DNA of 64,000 bases from Anisakis pegreffii (GCA_035041965.1 JAPYMA010000206.1:62001-126000), one strand, 5' to 3'; positions 25,018 to 36,885 are shown, counted from the first letter of the stretch. Notes: a model not told the origin generated them from the sequence alone. Numbers and translations: made by a program.

Positions 25018-26863
25018 TTCATTTATTGATTGACTAGTTAGTCATTGATCCACTGAGTAATTTTTCCCTCTGAAGAAGTCCCGTGAACAACGGGATATTG
25101 AGATATCTTTTATCAGCACTTTATAAGGTCATTTTTGATGTTGTCAGCTTGTTATTACCTGAGTTGAAGTCGTATTCTTTTGAATACAGTCAAAGAGAAA
25201 ATTCAAGATGAACAAACGAGAATCGCAGGCGAATTCAAGAAATTTGACTATTTTGCAAAGTTCTGTTGAGGTGTGTGGTGGCTCGTGTTGAGCAAATGAT
25301 GCAGGACAATTTTAATTATTACGTTTAACACTCACACGTCACCCGTCTCGTCACTTACACAATCGTGGGCAGACAAGTAAACAAATTATGGTTTTGATTA
25401 TGTTAATTAGATGCTAATTTTTCGAGTATTAAAAATCTTTATTAGTGACACTCAAATAACATCGAACATTTAAATTCAATTAAAAATTTTGACCAGCATC
25501 ATTTTTGGTTATTTTTTACATACACCCAATTGTTAGTTGATCAGATAAACTGATTGATCGTTCGTATCATGCGCTGTTATCAGTTTACATTGTTTTTATT
25601 GAATCTAATCAATAAATTTCCTGCACATGCTCATGCTCAACCTCGTTGGCAGTCAGTCGCACGTGTGTGTTTACTTGCCAGGCCTGAAACCATCGCCGCG
25701 GCCGATCGCAATATTACGTTTCACTGATCGTTGTGGATTCCATCGCAAGTGATCAGCGGCGCTCCTCTGAAGCTGAAACAGCGACAGTTTACTTTGTATA
25801 CGCAACAAGTTCACATTCACATTGTTGTCAAATATCTCTCGGATAAAGTCGAATCAACGAATAGTATTGTTCCAAATTGATTTCGATCAAAATCCCTCAA
25901 ACTGCTACAATCATTCAGCAGTTTTGAAATACTACTGAAACAAATTGCACAAACAATTTGACTACAAAATGTATTTCATTGAGAGGGAATATTGCTTTAA
26001 ACAGGTGAAAACTCTTCGACGAATGCATTCTTTATTTCTCGTTAACTTTCATTTACATAAATGTTTCACGCATTAGACGATGATTGCATTAGCTACTTGT
26101 GTTGTTTTTTCTGAACTATAATGGCTGTAAGGTAATGAATTCAAGCTTTCGAAAGCTTTTGAATCGACAACGATATCACAATTGACGACATGAATTGTAA
26201 CACAATACACAGTTATTTCTAATTCATCAATTTCACTGATAAGACGAGACTTATCTCATTGATGGAATTAAGATGCTACTTCTAATAGAAAATCTCTGAT
26301 CTGGCTTCACTTGCTTACGATTAGTATTCATTACTCATCAAGAATGTCACTGCATGAAATACCAAGGCTTAGGTACATTGTTGTTATTTTAGTAAGCAAA
26401 AATTCTAGGAACACGTTCTCCTCTAACACAAAGAGGATTCCTCGCATCAGCAGTACAGTAAATGCTGAAGTGTACTCGGGAATTTATTTGTTGTCTCAAT
26501 CTTTAACTCCATATCATTAATTCTATTACTGCGATCGATTCACGCCTAATAGTTCAAGCCGAATGCAACGACTTCATTGCATTTTAAACAGTACTGTTTT
26601 AAGAATAAAATTGTTCATACCCTAAGGCATGTTGTGATATGACTGTTAGTCAATGGCAGATCGTCGAAATTGCCAAATAATTTTGAAAACTTTCGAAAGA
26701 ATAAAATTTTTGAGGTATTTTAGGTTGCTGCAGCTTTTTTTTTGTTTCTGCATATATCCAATATTGTCATACTCATTTTTAGCACATTTTGGAACTGCAT
26801 CAAGCTAGACTATCGTTAAGATGATAAGAACTGTGAGAAAAAACGCCAATTAAAGGGAATCAA

Positions 26864-27031
26864 CTAGTAACCGACCAGCAGATTTATTGGAAGTAATGCC
26901 GAAATGTCGCCATCAAACACCCCACCGTATTGATCAGAGTCACTGTAATCTGCATTCGTTAGCGGAAATGCGCAAACGAACGTAAATACACTGAACACGA
27001 ACAGAACCACTAACGAATGACTGAACTCCAT
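26864..27031 (-). CDS. small secreted peptide precursor, 55 aa
   Basis: A single-exon ORF on the minus strand starts 8 bases downstream of a CTTTTCAG acceptor (27039/27040), the usual layout of a trans-spliced nematode gene. The first 21 residues (MEFSHSLVVLFVFSVFTFVCA) are a typical signal peptide with a likely cleavage after VCA. The mature part, about 34 residues, starts FPLTNADYSDSDQYGG and ends in the hydrophobic LLPINLLVGY. It has no cysteine and no dibasic processing site, so it is neither a disulfide-rich peptide nor an obvious multi-copy neuropeptide precursor. It is acidic in the middle and apolar at the end. It could be a neuropeptide-like, cuticle-associated or excretory-secretory peptide; I recognise no family. 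A TATAAATAG motif lies about 550 bases upstream at 27583-27591. Confidence 0.55.
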   Translation of the reverse strand: MEFSHSLVVLFVFSVFTFVCAFPLTNADYSDSDQYGGVFDGDISALLPINLLVGY

Positions 27032-27035
27032 TTGG

Positions 27036-27046
27036 ATACCTGAAAA
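27036..27046 (-). promoter_or_regulatory. probable trans-splice acceptor of the secreted-peptide gene
   Basis: The minus strand reads CTTTTCAG, then 8 bases (GTATCCAA), then the ATG. There is no need for an upstream coding exon. Confidence 0.5.
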
Positions 27047-27582
27047 GATCAGTGTCAAATTAACGTATCAAACGAACTGGCGTACTGCAAACATTTGCGA
27101 AGACGTGCATCGGATCTATCTCCAAAATTATATCCAGTGCGATTGCTTTTCAAAGTCAGTTTGAAAGCTTGATTGGCTTGAAGAATATTGACGGCGATGT
27201 GATCAGTTAAGCAGTTGCCGTATTACGATGGCTCGACACTGTATCAGTGATGTTGCGCACAGCAGTGGACATCAAGTGAAAAACAAACCACTGAATTTGA
27301 TTACTAACAATTCAAGTTGATCAGTGCCTATGGTACACCTTGTTATGATTCATTTAGTGATTTTTTACGAGTGAACGAGCATGCACATAACAACTGTTCA
27401 ATATGCAAATGCAATTGAAGACTTAGACGATAAATTCGATTAATTATTTGATAAGATGCGGTTAAAATCAAGCTCGGCTAGAATGAGAGGTATTGAGCCT
27501 GCTGTGTATGCTGTCAACACCAACAACAAACAGCCAAACAGCCGATGGCAAAACAATGAGCGATTCAATCACAAACTCTTAG

Positions 27583-27591
27583 CTATTTATA
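27583..27591 (-). promoter_or_regulatory. TATA-box-like motif
   Basis: The minus strand reads TATAAATAG, a canonical TATA box, facing the secreted peptide gene about 550 bases downstream. If it is the promoter, the transcript would begin with an outron of roughly 500 bases. The motif alone is weak evidence in AT-rich DNA. Confidence 0.3.
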
Positions 27592-29689
27592 CGGAATTTA
27601 TCCGATAAGTACAACGATCGGCGATGCTGAACACGGCGATGCATCATTAAGGTTAATTAAGTTCGAGAACGGTTATGAGTGATTTGCAGTGAAGCATGTG
27701 TTGTTGGAACACCCGTCAGTTGCAATATTAATTTGCTTTTTATCGCAATTCTGCCGTTTCAGCAACATTTCTAAAACATTCGCTTATGTGAACATATTTC
27801 CATGCTTCTATGGTTCACTTCAAAAGCAAGCGAAAAACAAAAGCAACGACAAAAAAACAATGATTTATGAGGGGTAACCGAATATTTGTTATTATGGTTG
27901 TGAACGATTTAAAATTTATCATTAAAAATGAGCGACTTTCATGTTTATGGAAAGCAATCCTCGAATAAATCTTATTTTTATGGCAAGGTGAAAGCTCTCG
28001 TTTGATTGCTTCATTTCCGATTTCATTTATATGCAAAGTGTTAAGGTTGTGAAATATTATTGTTCGATGACGTTTGTGTGGATTTCTGTATGGACACTTT
28101 GTGGTATGATCATCTCTTTAATCTAAGAACAATGAGTTAAACATTCATTTCACTTGGCCTCGGTCTGCTTCTCGAACTGATTTTAGCTTATTCCACAAAA
28201 ACACTCGCGTCGAGATGTAAGCAATGCGATGCAGATCAAGAATGGGGACACTGTTGATCAAAGCAACAATACTGCTGCAACAATGCATGATTATCGTCGA
28301 TAATAATGACGATCTCTTGAAAAGTACGCATCCACTGATGATGTTTGCGGTTTTTTATACTTATCTTGTATCGCATTAATGGGGAAACTGATTATTAGAT
28401 CTGAAATTCCCCAATCAAGTAGTTTTCAGATGACGTTCACGGTTGTCTGACAAAGCAGTCTACGCCCAAATAAGACATCAGCATTGCTAACAAAAAAAGA
28501 TTAATAGGCCTGAACACAATTTATGATTAACTTTGAATCGTCATTCTTGTTTTACAATGTTGTTCAACGATTGAAAAAACGATCGCAAGCATCCATAACT
28601 GATGAACTCATTTCATTTTCAATGAATGTGCAACAGCAAATGAAAATATAATGAACTTCAATCACACAAAATATGACGTCAATGTGTTTCATTCATGCAC
28701 ATTACTTGATAATTATTCTGATGTTCTCCTAGAAAAGTAGCCTCCTTCCTTCTGCTACTTCTAAGTTTTATTGAGTCAATGATAGTCACAAGCGAAACTG
28801 AAAAAACCCATAAGATCCCGAATAAAATGCTACCTATTGCTAGAACCAAATTCGACTCATAAGATCTCGAATAATGTCACCTATTAAAGTATGATATTTG
28901 ATATGTCGAGCGATAATACAGCCGGTAAAGAACACCTAGTTGAAACTATCCTATATTTTTTAGAGTTATTTTGCTGAGAAATTTGATGGCAAATTTTGAA
29001 AAAGTTATAGGCGAAAAACCCTTTTGCTGAATGATCAATCAACCAAGCATCTTATGAAAGTGTTGTTGAAAGTCGTTGTGCGATAAATGGATTAGATATG
29101 GCCTAATTGGATATCAGCAATTCATCTCGATCAACTTGGCGTCATTCCGTCAAACTGTGAAGTGTACAATCAACCTCGTTCCAGCTACTTGTGAAAGCAA
29201 TGAGGAAGTGAATGTGGCTAAAGTGTGCGATAAATACTACTAATTGTAAGATCAAATAACGCAATAAAAGTAATCACATTAATACTGACGTCGGTGATAT
29301 TGCACTCCCACATGAAGCACTGAATTAGTAACAAGTCATTTCAATTAAATTCATATCATGTTGATTAATCAGTAAATAATCAGGTGTGTGCAAGTCATTA
29401 ATGATTTAATCTATCATCATCTAACTTAACTCGAATAATTAAACGTTTCCACCTGCAGAATAATAGATGTGGCGGCGTTCACTGTTTTCTAACAAACAAC
29501 GATATTTATGTTAAAATTTTTTCATAGAAAGTAGAGTTGTTCTGTTTGATAGGACACTTCGAATGAGAATGTGCATATAAATATCCAGTTGTATGCTGCT
29601 ACTTATTAAGTGCCTGTAGCCATCTGCTTGCATCACCACATAAACTCCCTGCAACGCAATATGAAGCACCTGATAGCATGATAGGTGAT

Positions 29690-29742
29690 TGCATGCGATC
29701 CCAGGAACGTTAATTTTCAATCCCGATCCCAGGATTTACATT
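29690..29742 (+). repeat. short relative of the GATCCCAGG / CCCGATCCC dispersed repeat
   Basis: GCGATCCCAGGAACG and CAATCCCGATCCCAGGATT resemble the motifs at 1680-1705 and 2885-2990, suggesting a third decayed copy of the same dispersed element. Confidence 0.4.
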
Positions 29743-30630
29743 CATAAAAAGCTCGAATATTCAGAGTTCGATAAAGATAATTTTGGTAATATGATTATCT
29801 TGAATTATGCATCAGTCATTCCCAGTTCATTAACATTCAATAATAGATGTTGTTTATTATCCAATGGACAAGGAACGTATGAATTACTACATGACAGTAC
29901 CGTCTCACATTTCTTTTTCGTAAAGTAATACCATAACTCTGAGTATTGGTCGTTCAAGCTGGGTTCCTACACATAAACATTAAATCATCAGCAGTGATCA
30001 AAAGGCTTTTCAGTAGGAAGAATTTCTTGATCCACAAATGATTCGTGACCAAAATTCATTTCATGATAAAGTTGTCAGTAGTCAACTTGAAGTGCAATTC
30101 GCGTTCTTCGTTAGACTAAAATCATTTCATTGTGACGGCTGAACGCTTTGAGGCACAATAACTGAAATCTGCTGATAACCTTGAGAGCATCACATGCAAA
30201 TTACAGAAGTCAGTATCAATATGAAGTGCACAGTTAGCACAAGATCACTTCATATGATAACATGCGAGAACACTTCGAGATGGAACAAATCACTTGTCAC
30301 TTGATGAAACTGTCCCAATTATCACTTTTTCTCGGCACTGTTGATCAATTTCTTCGGATGCAAATGCTAGAAGACTTTTTCCAATGTTAATTCTCAAGCA
30401 AGTTAATCAGACAGCAATTTTGAAAAATCAAATGAGTCGAACGTTCTGTTTTTAAGACATTAACAGTGCACAATGTTTTTTCTTTCACCAATGTCAGTTG
30501 TTCGAAATTCTTCACTGATTCATAGCACTAAAATAAAGTTTCGGTTTGTGTTTCACTTAAACATTACCAACAATAACGCAACATAGCAGCAAAATCATTT
30601 CATTCATTGCACTCACGAGTTATTGACGCT

Positions 30631-30679
30631 AATCTTAATCTTAATATAAAAGCTACGCTATTATATCAAGATTAAGATT
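30631..30679. repeat. hairpin, 18-bp stem and 13-base loop
   Basis: AATCTTAATCTTAATATA (30631-30648) pairs with TATATCAAGATTAAGATT (30662-30679) with one mismatch, leaving a 13-base loop. The short stem could be a tiny foldback repeat or an RNA hairpin; it is shorter than a typical miRNA precursor arm. Confidence 0.5.
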
Positions 30680-31097
30680 CACATGATTCCAAATAAATAG
30701 TTTCAAATGGTCTCTATGTGCTGAATTCGTCAGCATGAAATTATTAAACTATAAATTTGAAATGTGATACTTTTCGTTCTGTGAACAATACACTGAATGG
30801 TTTAGGCATTGCGATTCTGATTGCAATAATTGATAATGTCGACTTGTCTGTTTACTGTTTTCTTGTAAATTCTCTGTAAAATATTCCCTTTTTCCACATA
30901 ACTTAATCAGTAGCGATTATTTTTTCTGATCTTCACGTATCGAAGTTGATGATTCCCGAAACTCATCGTTTTTAGAACAGTTTCATTGATAGAACTCATT
31001 AGTCAAGTATTATTATTCGTGAGTTCTTGAATGAAGTTCTATTCATGGCCTTTGAAAATGTTAAATGTTGAATGGGTTGATTTCTCAAAATGGCACT

Positions 31098-31107
31098 TTT
31101 TTTAGAA
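31098..31107 (+). promoter_or_regulatory. probable trans-splice acceptor of the metalloproteinase gene
   Basis: A T-rich tract ending TTTTTTTAG at 31105 lies 2 bases before the ATG at 31108. This very short leader fits spliced-leader addition and decides the start over the in-frame ATG at 31090, which would put the acceptor inside the coding sequence. Confidence 0.55.
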
Positions 31108-34100
31108 ATGAACTGCTATTTGTGGGCAATAATAGTAAATGTTGTGATTGCGGTACCCTTATCATTGACATTGCCTCGTCGTCATCAACTCGCCTTGCAA
31201 CATCCTGAAGTATCAGAATTGCGTGCAGAAGAACATAGTCAACTCGATCCTCTATCACCCGAAGACGCAAAGGTTATTTGTTTCATTTTCTAAAGCCTTT
31301 TTTAATAAGAAATTTTCATGCTGATTAGTTTTTATACAATCTGCTGGAGCTGTTACTTTTGACAATGTCATTTCAATGCGCGTATCCATCAAATGCGGAG
31401 AGTTGCATTCTTGCAGAATTACCTTCAAAAATATGGTCATATCGCTCCGAGCAATGTGCTTGGAGCGAATGTGCTTGGTCGCTCCCGAGCAGAAAATCGT
31501 GAAGACCTCAGAGAGGTTCTCCGCAAAGGAATAATGTGCGTTCGTTGCCGCTTTATTTTCTACTGACACATTCATAGAAAACTAAAACTGTACTAAAATC
31601 TAAAAACAAAATCCATTTCTGTAGTTTCTCCCAGAATTTATGCCTAGAGCAGTGTTGTTTGAGACCTTCGCAGTTTCATGCGTATGAGTAACATTGCATA
31701 CTGCACCCAGATCAAATGCTTGTACAATCTTATTTCTTGTTGACAACTCAAACGGTACAATTAGTAGGATTTATCGTGGTTTTACATGAGTAAAAGTGTC
31801 AGCCAGTCCACGTATAACACTTTGAAAATTATTGCACAACGTTTTCCGTCAACATCCAATGGAATTCTCACACTAGTTTAGTTCATGATATGTTTTGTTA
31901 AGGAGTTTTCAAAGTTTCGCTGGCTTGCCACAAACCGGTGAAATTGATGAGGAAACGGCTACGAAAATGACTTATCCGAGATGTGGTGTGGCTGATGTTT
32001 TATCGTTTAGAGTCGCTGGTCAGTATTTAACACTTCAACAAGTGAATGTCGAGTTGATCATCGATCTACAGATCAGTATTGAACAAACAGAAAATTAGCA
32101 CTTCTCACTCATACAATAAATGCAATTTGATGCTTGTTTATCCCGAAATGCATAAATGTAGTCATAAGTGATGTAACTTTTTAACTTGAAAATTTGAAAC
32201 GAATTGTCTACTTTCAGGATCATATCAATGGCCGAAACATGCTCTCACCTATTCATTTCTATCATTCACACCAGATTTACCACAACAAAAAATAAAGTCT
32301 GTTCGCCAGTTTTATATTCATCATCAAGGAACAACTGTTTTAAGAGAAGATTAATTGTTCGAAATGAAACGAGAATATCTCTTAATCAAATGCTTTTTTG
32401 AGATGAATCAATTGTTTCGTTTTGATTTTCGGCGAAATGGGTCCTGACTCCACAATAATGCAATCATTTATCAGATAATTTTTGCAAGAGATGAATTTGA
32501 CTGAATCAATTTCACAATTCCTAGAGATATTGGTACACCACTCGCTTTCGAGCAAAACTTTCCTCCGCGAACGGGAATCGAAGTCAGATAACGGGAACCG
32601 CGACGTACCAATTACCGGTTGGGGATCTACTTGTGAGCTACCGCGGAGACCGTTTAGTCTCTGCCGAGTGGTTGTGTTATGATCACGGGTTTGATTCCCG
32701 TTCGCGGAGCAAAGTTTAGCTCAAAACCGAGTGGTGTACCAATATCATTAATGTTGTGAGCCTGAGCCAGGCTATGATCCGGCTTGTATCTATTATGCAA
32801 TTATCTGTTATAGTTCATAGAGAGTTATTGGTGATTGATACATTTGCTATTGTCGTTTCAGAGAAGCTATTCGTAAAGCCTTCAAAGTGTGGTCTGCTGT
32901 CACACCGCTAACCTTTAAAGAAGTACCTCAAGGGGGTAATATTAAGATCAAATTTGCAAATCATTCACATGGCGATCCATGGCCGTTCGACGGACACGGT
33001 TTCTGTTGTTGTTGTTGTTGTTACTATTATTATCACTACTCTTGATTCTTCTTGAAAAACTTTGTAAAGGTTGTCAAACTGGAAGAAAATAAGCAAAATT
33101 TCTTCATGCTATCAACTTGTAAGATATACTTTAAACTTCCTTTGGATATAAATGTAAATATTTTTGATTGCTTTTTTCGTTTTTGATTAGATATTAGCAA
33201 TTAAGTGTAAAATTGGATTGATTGAATAGGTGGCGTTCTCGCACACGCAACAATGCCCACAAATGGACTGCTGCATTTTGATGAAGATGAGAACTGGGTT
33301 TATATGGATCCGGAAAAACTCTATTACGGGTTTGTTTCGTTCATTCGCATCTGTGATGATAGCACCACTCCGTCGACTAAATGCCTACTCAAGTCCAAAT
33401 GAGCATTTTCGTTTTATTCATGAGAATTCGACGTAGTACTCAAGCACATCATTCGATGCTTTTTACAATACTTTTGAATGTTTGAAGTAAATCTGCGCTC
33501 GTTTAATCATGTATATATGATTGATCAGCACACAGTGGCTCACATTTTCATCCTTTCACTAAGTGCAATGATAATATTCTAATAATTTTTCCATAAATTA
33601 TTAAACTTTCGGGTGTTTCTAAGTTACGATATGACTGTGGGACTCAAGAACGTGAATGCGTTTGCTTATTGCAGAAATCAGTTCACGGATATACTGACTG
33701 TTGCGGTTCATGAAATTGGACACACACTCGGATTGGATCATTCGCGTAATCAACGCTCTGTTATGGCACCGTTTTATCAGAGTGCAATCGATGAGTACGG
33801 TAATTACGTCGTACCGAAACTGGATTCCGAAGACATCGAAAAAATTCAGGATATTTACGGTAGTATTCTCATTTAATGAAACAGTTTCTCTCATTAACAG
33901 TTAGTTGAATGAATGCACTCTGAAGAGAGTTATAATTGCTGGATCATTCATCCGTTTACCCAGCAGAGAGAAATTAATTTGCGTGAAGTAAATGAGTTTA
34001 GGGAACAGCATTTACTATGTGTTATATTCTGTTTACTTCCAATAAAACTCCTTCCTACTTCTTTTTAATATGTGTACTTTGAGCTAGGTTTCTGATGGGT

Positions 34101-35134
34101 GTACGCTGTTTTAATGACTTCAAATGCTGATTGTAGCGTTGATCTTCAAGAGCGAATTCCTGAGATGAAGTAAAATTTGTGATAATCTTTGTTTTGCATC
34201 GACCGTTCTTATGAGCCAATTGAAGGAGCCCCAGTCGAAGGAACTGATCTGGAACTTGAGGACGATACGCCATCGAGCGATGACGAGCCTACAAGTACAC
34301 CGCTGATTCCATCAACTACACCAGGTGCACGACCATTTCTTGAAAATGCCTCACATAAATAAATACTCTCCTGTAATCGTGCAGAACCATCAGAAAGTGG
34401 AACAGCAGCGCTCTGATCGCAAACTTCCCTATGGCCATCCCACAGAAAATTCTGAAACTCTACGATGTCAATGAGGGTGACCATAACAGAAAAGTCACCT
34501 ATGAGCATCGCAATCAAGCTCAGAAGCGATAACTGATCACGAATCTAAAATAAAAGAGACTGGAATTCAGGTGCAACTGAAAAGCCGCCAGAGGATGATG
34601 GCCACACTAAATCCGACAAACCGCAAAGCCCAACTCGTCGTCCTTCACCGGAAGATCCACACGATGCCAGTCCGCCTTCAACAACTAAAGCGCCAACACG
34701 ATCCGGTAAACGTGTTCATGTCGCCTTCACAGCTATGCCGGAATGATCGCTGAACATAGCTCACACTTCCCTATGAACGAATACAATTCTCATCGTGATT
34801 GATACTCAGACTGTTCTCACGGAATCATTGAAGAGATGAAGCTGAGAAGGTCATAGGCTATACAATATCCATTCCAAAGACCATCGGTTGCATACGATTT
34901 GATGCAAATCATTAGAACGTTAATTACACAACAATCTCTTGATAAAATATTTCAAATTTTGTTACAATGGTCTTTCAGAGGCACTGATTGATTTCAGGTG
35001 GACGCCGTGTACCACCGGTGAGGAGTGGTGGTGGCCAGACGGGCCGTGGAGGCATCGTATTCACATGGACCTCATGGGGTCGTGGTGGAGATGGAACACC
35101 ACAAACAGGCAGCTCTCGTACTCGTTTAAGTTAG
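31108..35134 (+). CDS. secreted matrix metalloproteinase without hemopexin domain, 440 aa
   Basis: Ten exons join in frame: 31108-31272, 31417-31535, 31903-32018, 32218-32296, 32862-32998, 33230-33329, 33624-33859, 34226-34324, 34571-34705 and 34998-35134. The N terminus is a signal peptide (about residues 1-21). A propeptide with YLQKYG and [14 protein letters not shown] leads to the cysteine switch PRCGVAD (120-126, C122) that holds the enzyme latent. The catalytic domain has the structural-metal segment ([24 protein letters not shown]) and the zinc site [11 protein letters not shown], with ligands H268, H272 and H278, catalytic E269 and Met-turn M286. No furin site (RXKR) is seen after the switch. 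The hemopexin repeats usual in the family are absent: residues 318-440 are an acidic, Pro/Thr-rich then Gly/Arg-rich tail with no membrane anchor. It probably cleaves matrix proteins outside the cell, as zmp proteins do in C. elegans. A donor-like GTTAG overlaps the stop, so an alternative longer end is possible. Confidence 0.9.
32526..32746. mobile_element. foldback/MITE-like element with tRNA-like pieces, in intron 4 of the metalloproteinase gene
   Basis: The element has terminal inverted repeats of 54 bases (32526-32579 and 32693-32746) that match at about 50 positions, starting GATATTGGTACACCACTCG. The ends allow a TA target duplication, as for Tc1/mariner-type MITEs. The right half contains a perfect tRNA T-arm: stem ACGGG/CCCGT with the 7-base loop TTTGATT (32685-32701), which includes a Pol III B-box-like GGTTTGATTCC. 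It is followed by TCGCGGA, whose partner TCCGCGA lies in the left repeat. TGCCGAGTGGTT at 32662-32673 matches the D-arm/A-box region of class II tRNAs (Leu/Ser). It is much more GC-rich than the intron around it. It has no coding capacity. Confidence 0.8.
33003..33021 (+). repeat. TTG trinucleotide microsatellite
   Basis: A run of six TTG/GTT units directly after exon 5 of the metalloproteinase gene, followed by ACTATTATTATCACTACT. Its position a few bases past the donor is worth noting for splicing. Confidence 0.8.
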
Positions 35135-36875
35135 TTTATTTTATTCACCTTCATAATGACACATTCAAGGAAGTAATGAGATAAAGTCATTTCTGATCAC
35201 AGCAAAACAGCGACCTTGGTGAACAGATAGATGTTGTTAGTCAGATGAAAGTGAGTGATCAAAAAGATTCACCGAAGCAAAAGCATGCTCACAATCACAA
35301 AAATCTAGTAGTGAGTTGATTCTAATCATGAGATAAAAACGTTTTTGTTGACATCGATTGAAAACTCTTTCAAAGAAATGATTTCCAAAATTATTCAACC
35401 ATTCTTTACGCTTATCTAATTCCCCAAAAACAATTTCCACAATCCCATAATTATTCTCTTCTCATACCATTAGTAAAACATTTCATTTCATTAAATAAAT
35501 TTTTAAAAGACCTCAATTTCAAGAAATTTTGTGGTATCTTTATCATTTTTTAAACAGGTTGATAAGTTCCAGCCTACTCGACTGAATGATTCTTGACATT
35601 GTCACCGTTACTGTCAAATGCTCTCCAGTTGAATAAATAACAATTGCTAATGATCAATGAAATGTATCAAATATTACACGTTGATTTAGTTTTACGTGAA
35701 GAAACTTTTGAAAATACGAATAATGAACTGTTCAGTCGAGTGAACACTAGACGAGAAGTATCTACTTTTTGCGGAAAAGTAGATGAAAATAGAATGACTG
35801 AGAAGATTTCGGTGGATCTTTCAGGAAAGGATTTCCTCGAACGACTTCTTGAGAAACTGGTCGGTGAGGTTGTCATTATTCAGGTGCAACCGATTCTTTC
35901 GATTGTGTGAAATGTTTGCGGTGAATTGATTTATAAATAAAAGTATTGTATATTCGTTTTATAATGTGACTGAAACATTACCAAATAAAGTCGTCTGTTG
36001 CATCGATTTGAAGCTGTCACTTTTAAAAGAATATCTGCATAATGTTTCTTCATGAAGACAATCGACGATTATGCAGTTACTTCGTTCAGTCCATTTATAA
36101 TATCGTCAAGGTTAACAACGCCGTCACAAAAACAAGTGTAATTATTGTGTAACTGAATGAATAATCACTCGATGAGTGAGTGATCCGAACACAGCAAATC
36201 ATTTGAACGGATAGCAAACCAACAACAGCAATCGATAATCGTGCGTGTTTCCCACAATATCGAACACAACCTCAAATATACTCTCGAAGACGCACAAATC
36301 CGCTTGAAGGCTGAAGTTTGTGTGTGTGGCTTGTCGTTCATTTCAGCTGATCTCGACGCTATTTTCTTGCGCAGTTTTGTGAGTGCATTCGCATTGCATT
36401 CAGTCGAAAAATTATTTATTTCCAAGTGTTTTTTTCGTTTGTTAGTTTTCTCCGTGAATTTTGTTGAAAGTTTTTCGGAGTGTTTTGTTGGCAATCCGCG
36501 ATTATAGAGACAATCTGCGATTGTGTTACTTCCAATTGTTCATTCAACTCGTCGAATGCCATTGAACACATTGATACGCGTCCAATTCCATACTAAATTT
36601 CACTATTAAATTCATTGCACGAAGCCAAAATTTGAAATCATCTCGAGGAATTTCCTTTATAACATAACTTGCAACGAAACGATTGATCAGAAAAAAAAAA
36701 CAATCGAGTTGCATTCGACCAAAAAATGAAACTTTTTTGATAGCCCATCTGACGGGATTAATTCATTATTGTGCTGCTGTCGGCTTTTCGACAGATGAGC
36801 GTGCATCATAAAGATGTGTGTGCGTTCTTGAGAGGAAATGCTCAAACACTTTGGAATTTTGCAGATTTTATTTTC
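35135..36875. other. intergenic between metalloproteinase and SLC38A9-like genes
   Basis: AATAAA signals at 35494 and near 35634 could end the metalloproteinase transcript. An 87-codon ORF at 35650-35910 is followed by AATAAA near 35935. Overlapping ORFs on opposite strands at 36165-36507 are not supported and probably cover the SLC38A9-like promoter. Confidence 0.5.
35650..35910 (+). CDS. possible small protein or terminal exon, 87 codons
   Basis: The plus-strand ORF starts at ATG 35650 and ends at a TGA 25 bases before an AATAAA. The translation (segments such as DLVLREETFENTNNELFSR and ISVDLSGKDFLERLLEKL) has ordinary soluble-protein composition. A TTATTCAG acceptor lies near its end, so part of it may be intron. 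It could be a separate small gene or an alternative 3' end of the metalloproteinase gene, but no in-frame splice was found. No family recognised. Confidence 0.25.
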   Translation: MINEMYQILHVDLVLREETFENTNNELFSRVNTRREVSTFCGKVDENRMTEKISVDLSGKDFLERLLEKLVGEVVIIQVQPILSIV

Positions 36876-36885
36876 AGTTGGAGCG
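36868..36885 (+). promoter_or_regulatory. probable trans-splice acceptor of the SLC38A9-like gene
   Basis: ATTTTATTTTCAG ends at 36877, 8 bases upstream of the ATG at 36886. This supports the choice of start codon for a short first coding exon. Confidence 0.5.

Larger units (their letters stand above)
22673..26863. other. intergenic, only unsupported ORFs
   Basis: The gap lies upstream of the MATH gene and downstream of the small secreted peptide gene. It contains a 178-codon plus-strand ORF at 23126-23662 and a 62-codon minus-strand ORF at 24829-25017, listed separately with low confidence. A small GC-rich patch at 25672-25765 (CCGCGGCCG) contains a minus-strand acceptor, ATG and donor-like GTAAAC, and could be a first exon, but I could not connect it in frame to anything. 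Confidence 0.5.
27592..31104. other. intergenic, no gene seen
   Basis: Divergent gap between the secreted peptide gene (-) and the metalloproteinase gene (+). Only short ORFs occur. It contains a fragment of the CCCGATCCCAGG repeat near 29695-29740 and an 18-bp hairpin at 30631-30679. No RNA gene was recognised. Confidence 0.6.

Noticed and set aside
31255..31575. 106-codon minus-strand ORF
   Set aside because: It is antisense to metalloproteinase exon 2, whose plus-strand translation is clearly the conserved propeptide.
32640..32710. A functional tRNA gene in the metalloproteinase intron
   Set aside because: The T-arm is perfect, but the anticodon arm is missing and the acceptor partner lies in the distant left inverted repeat, so it is a tRNA-derived element rather than a tRNA gene.
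36165..36507. ORFs of 88 (+) and 109 (-) codons upstream of the SLC38A9-like gene
   Set aside because: They overlap on opposite strands, have no splice sites that connect to neighbours and no recognisable sequence features.
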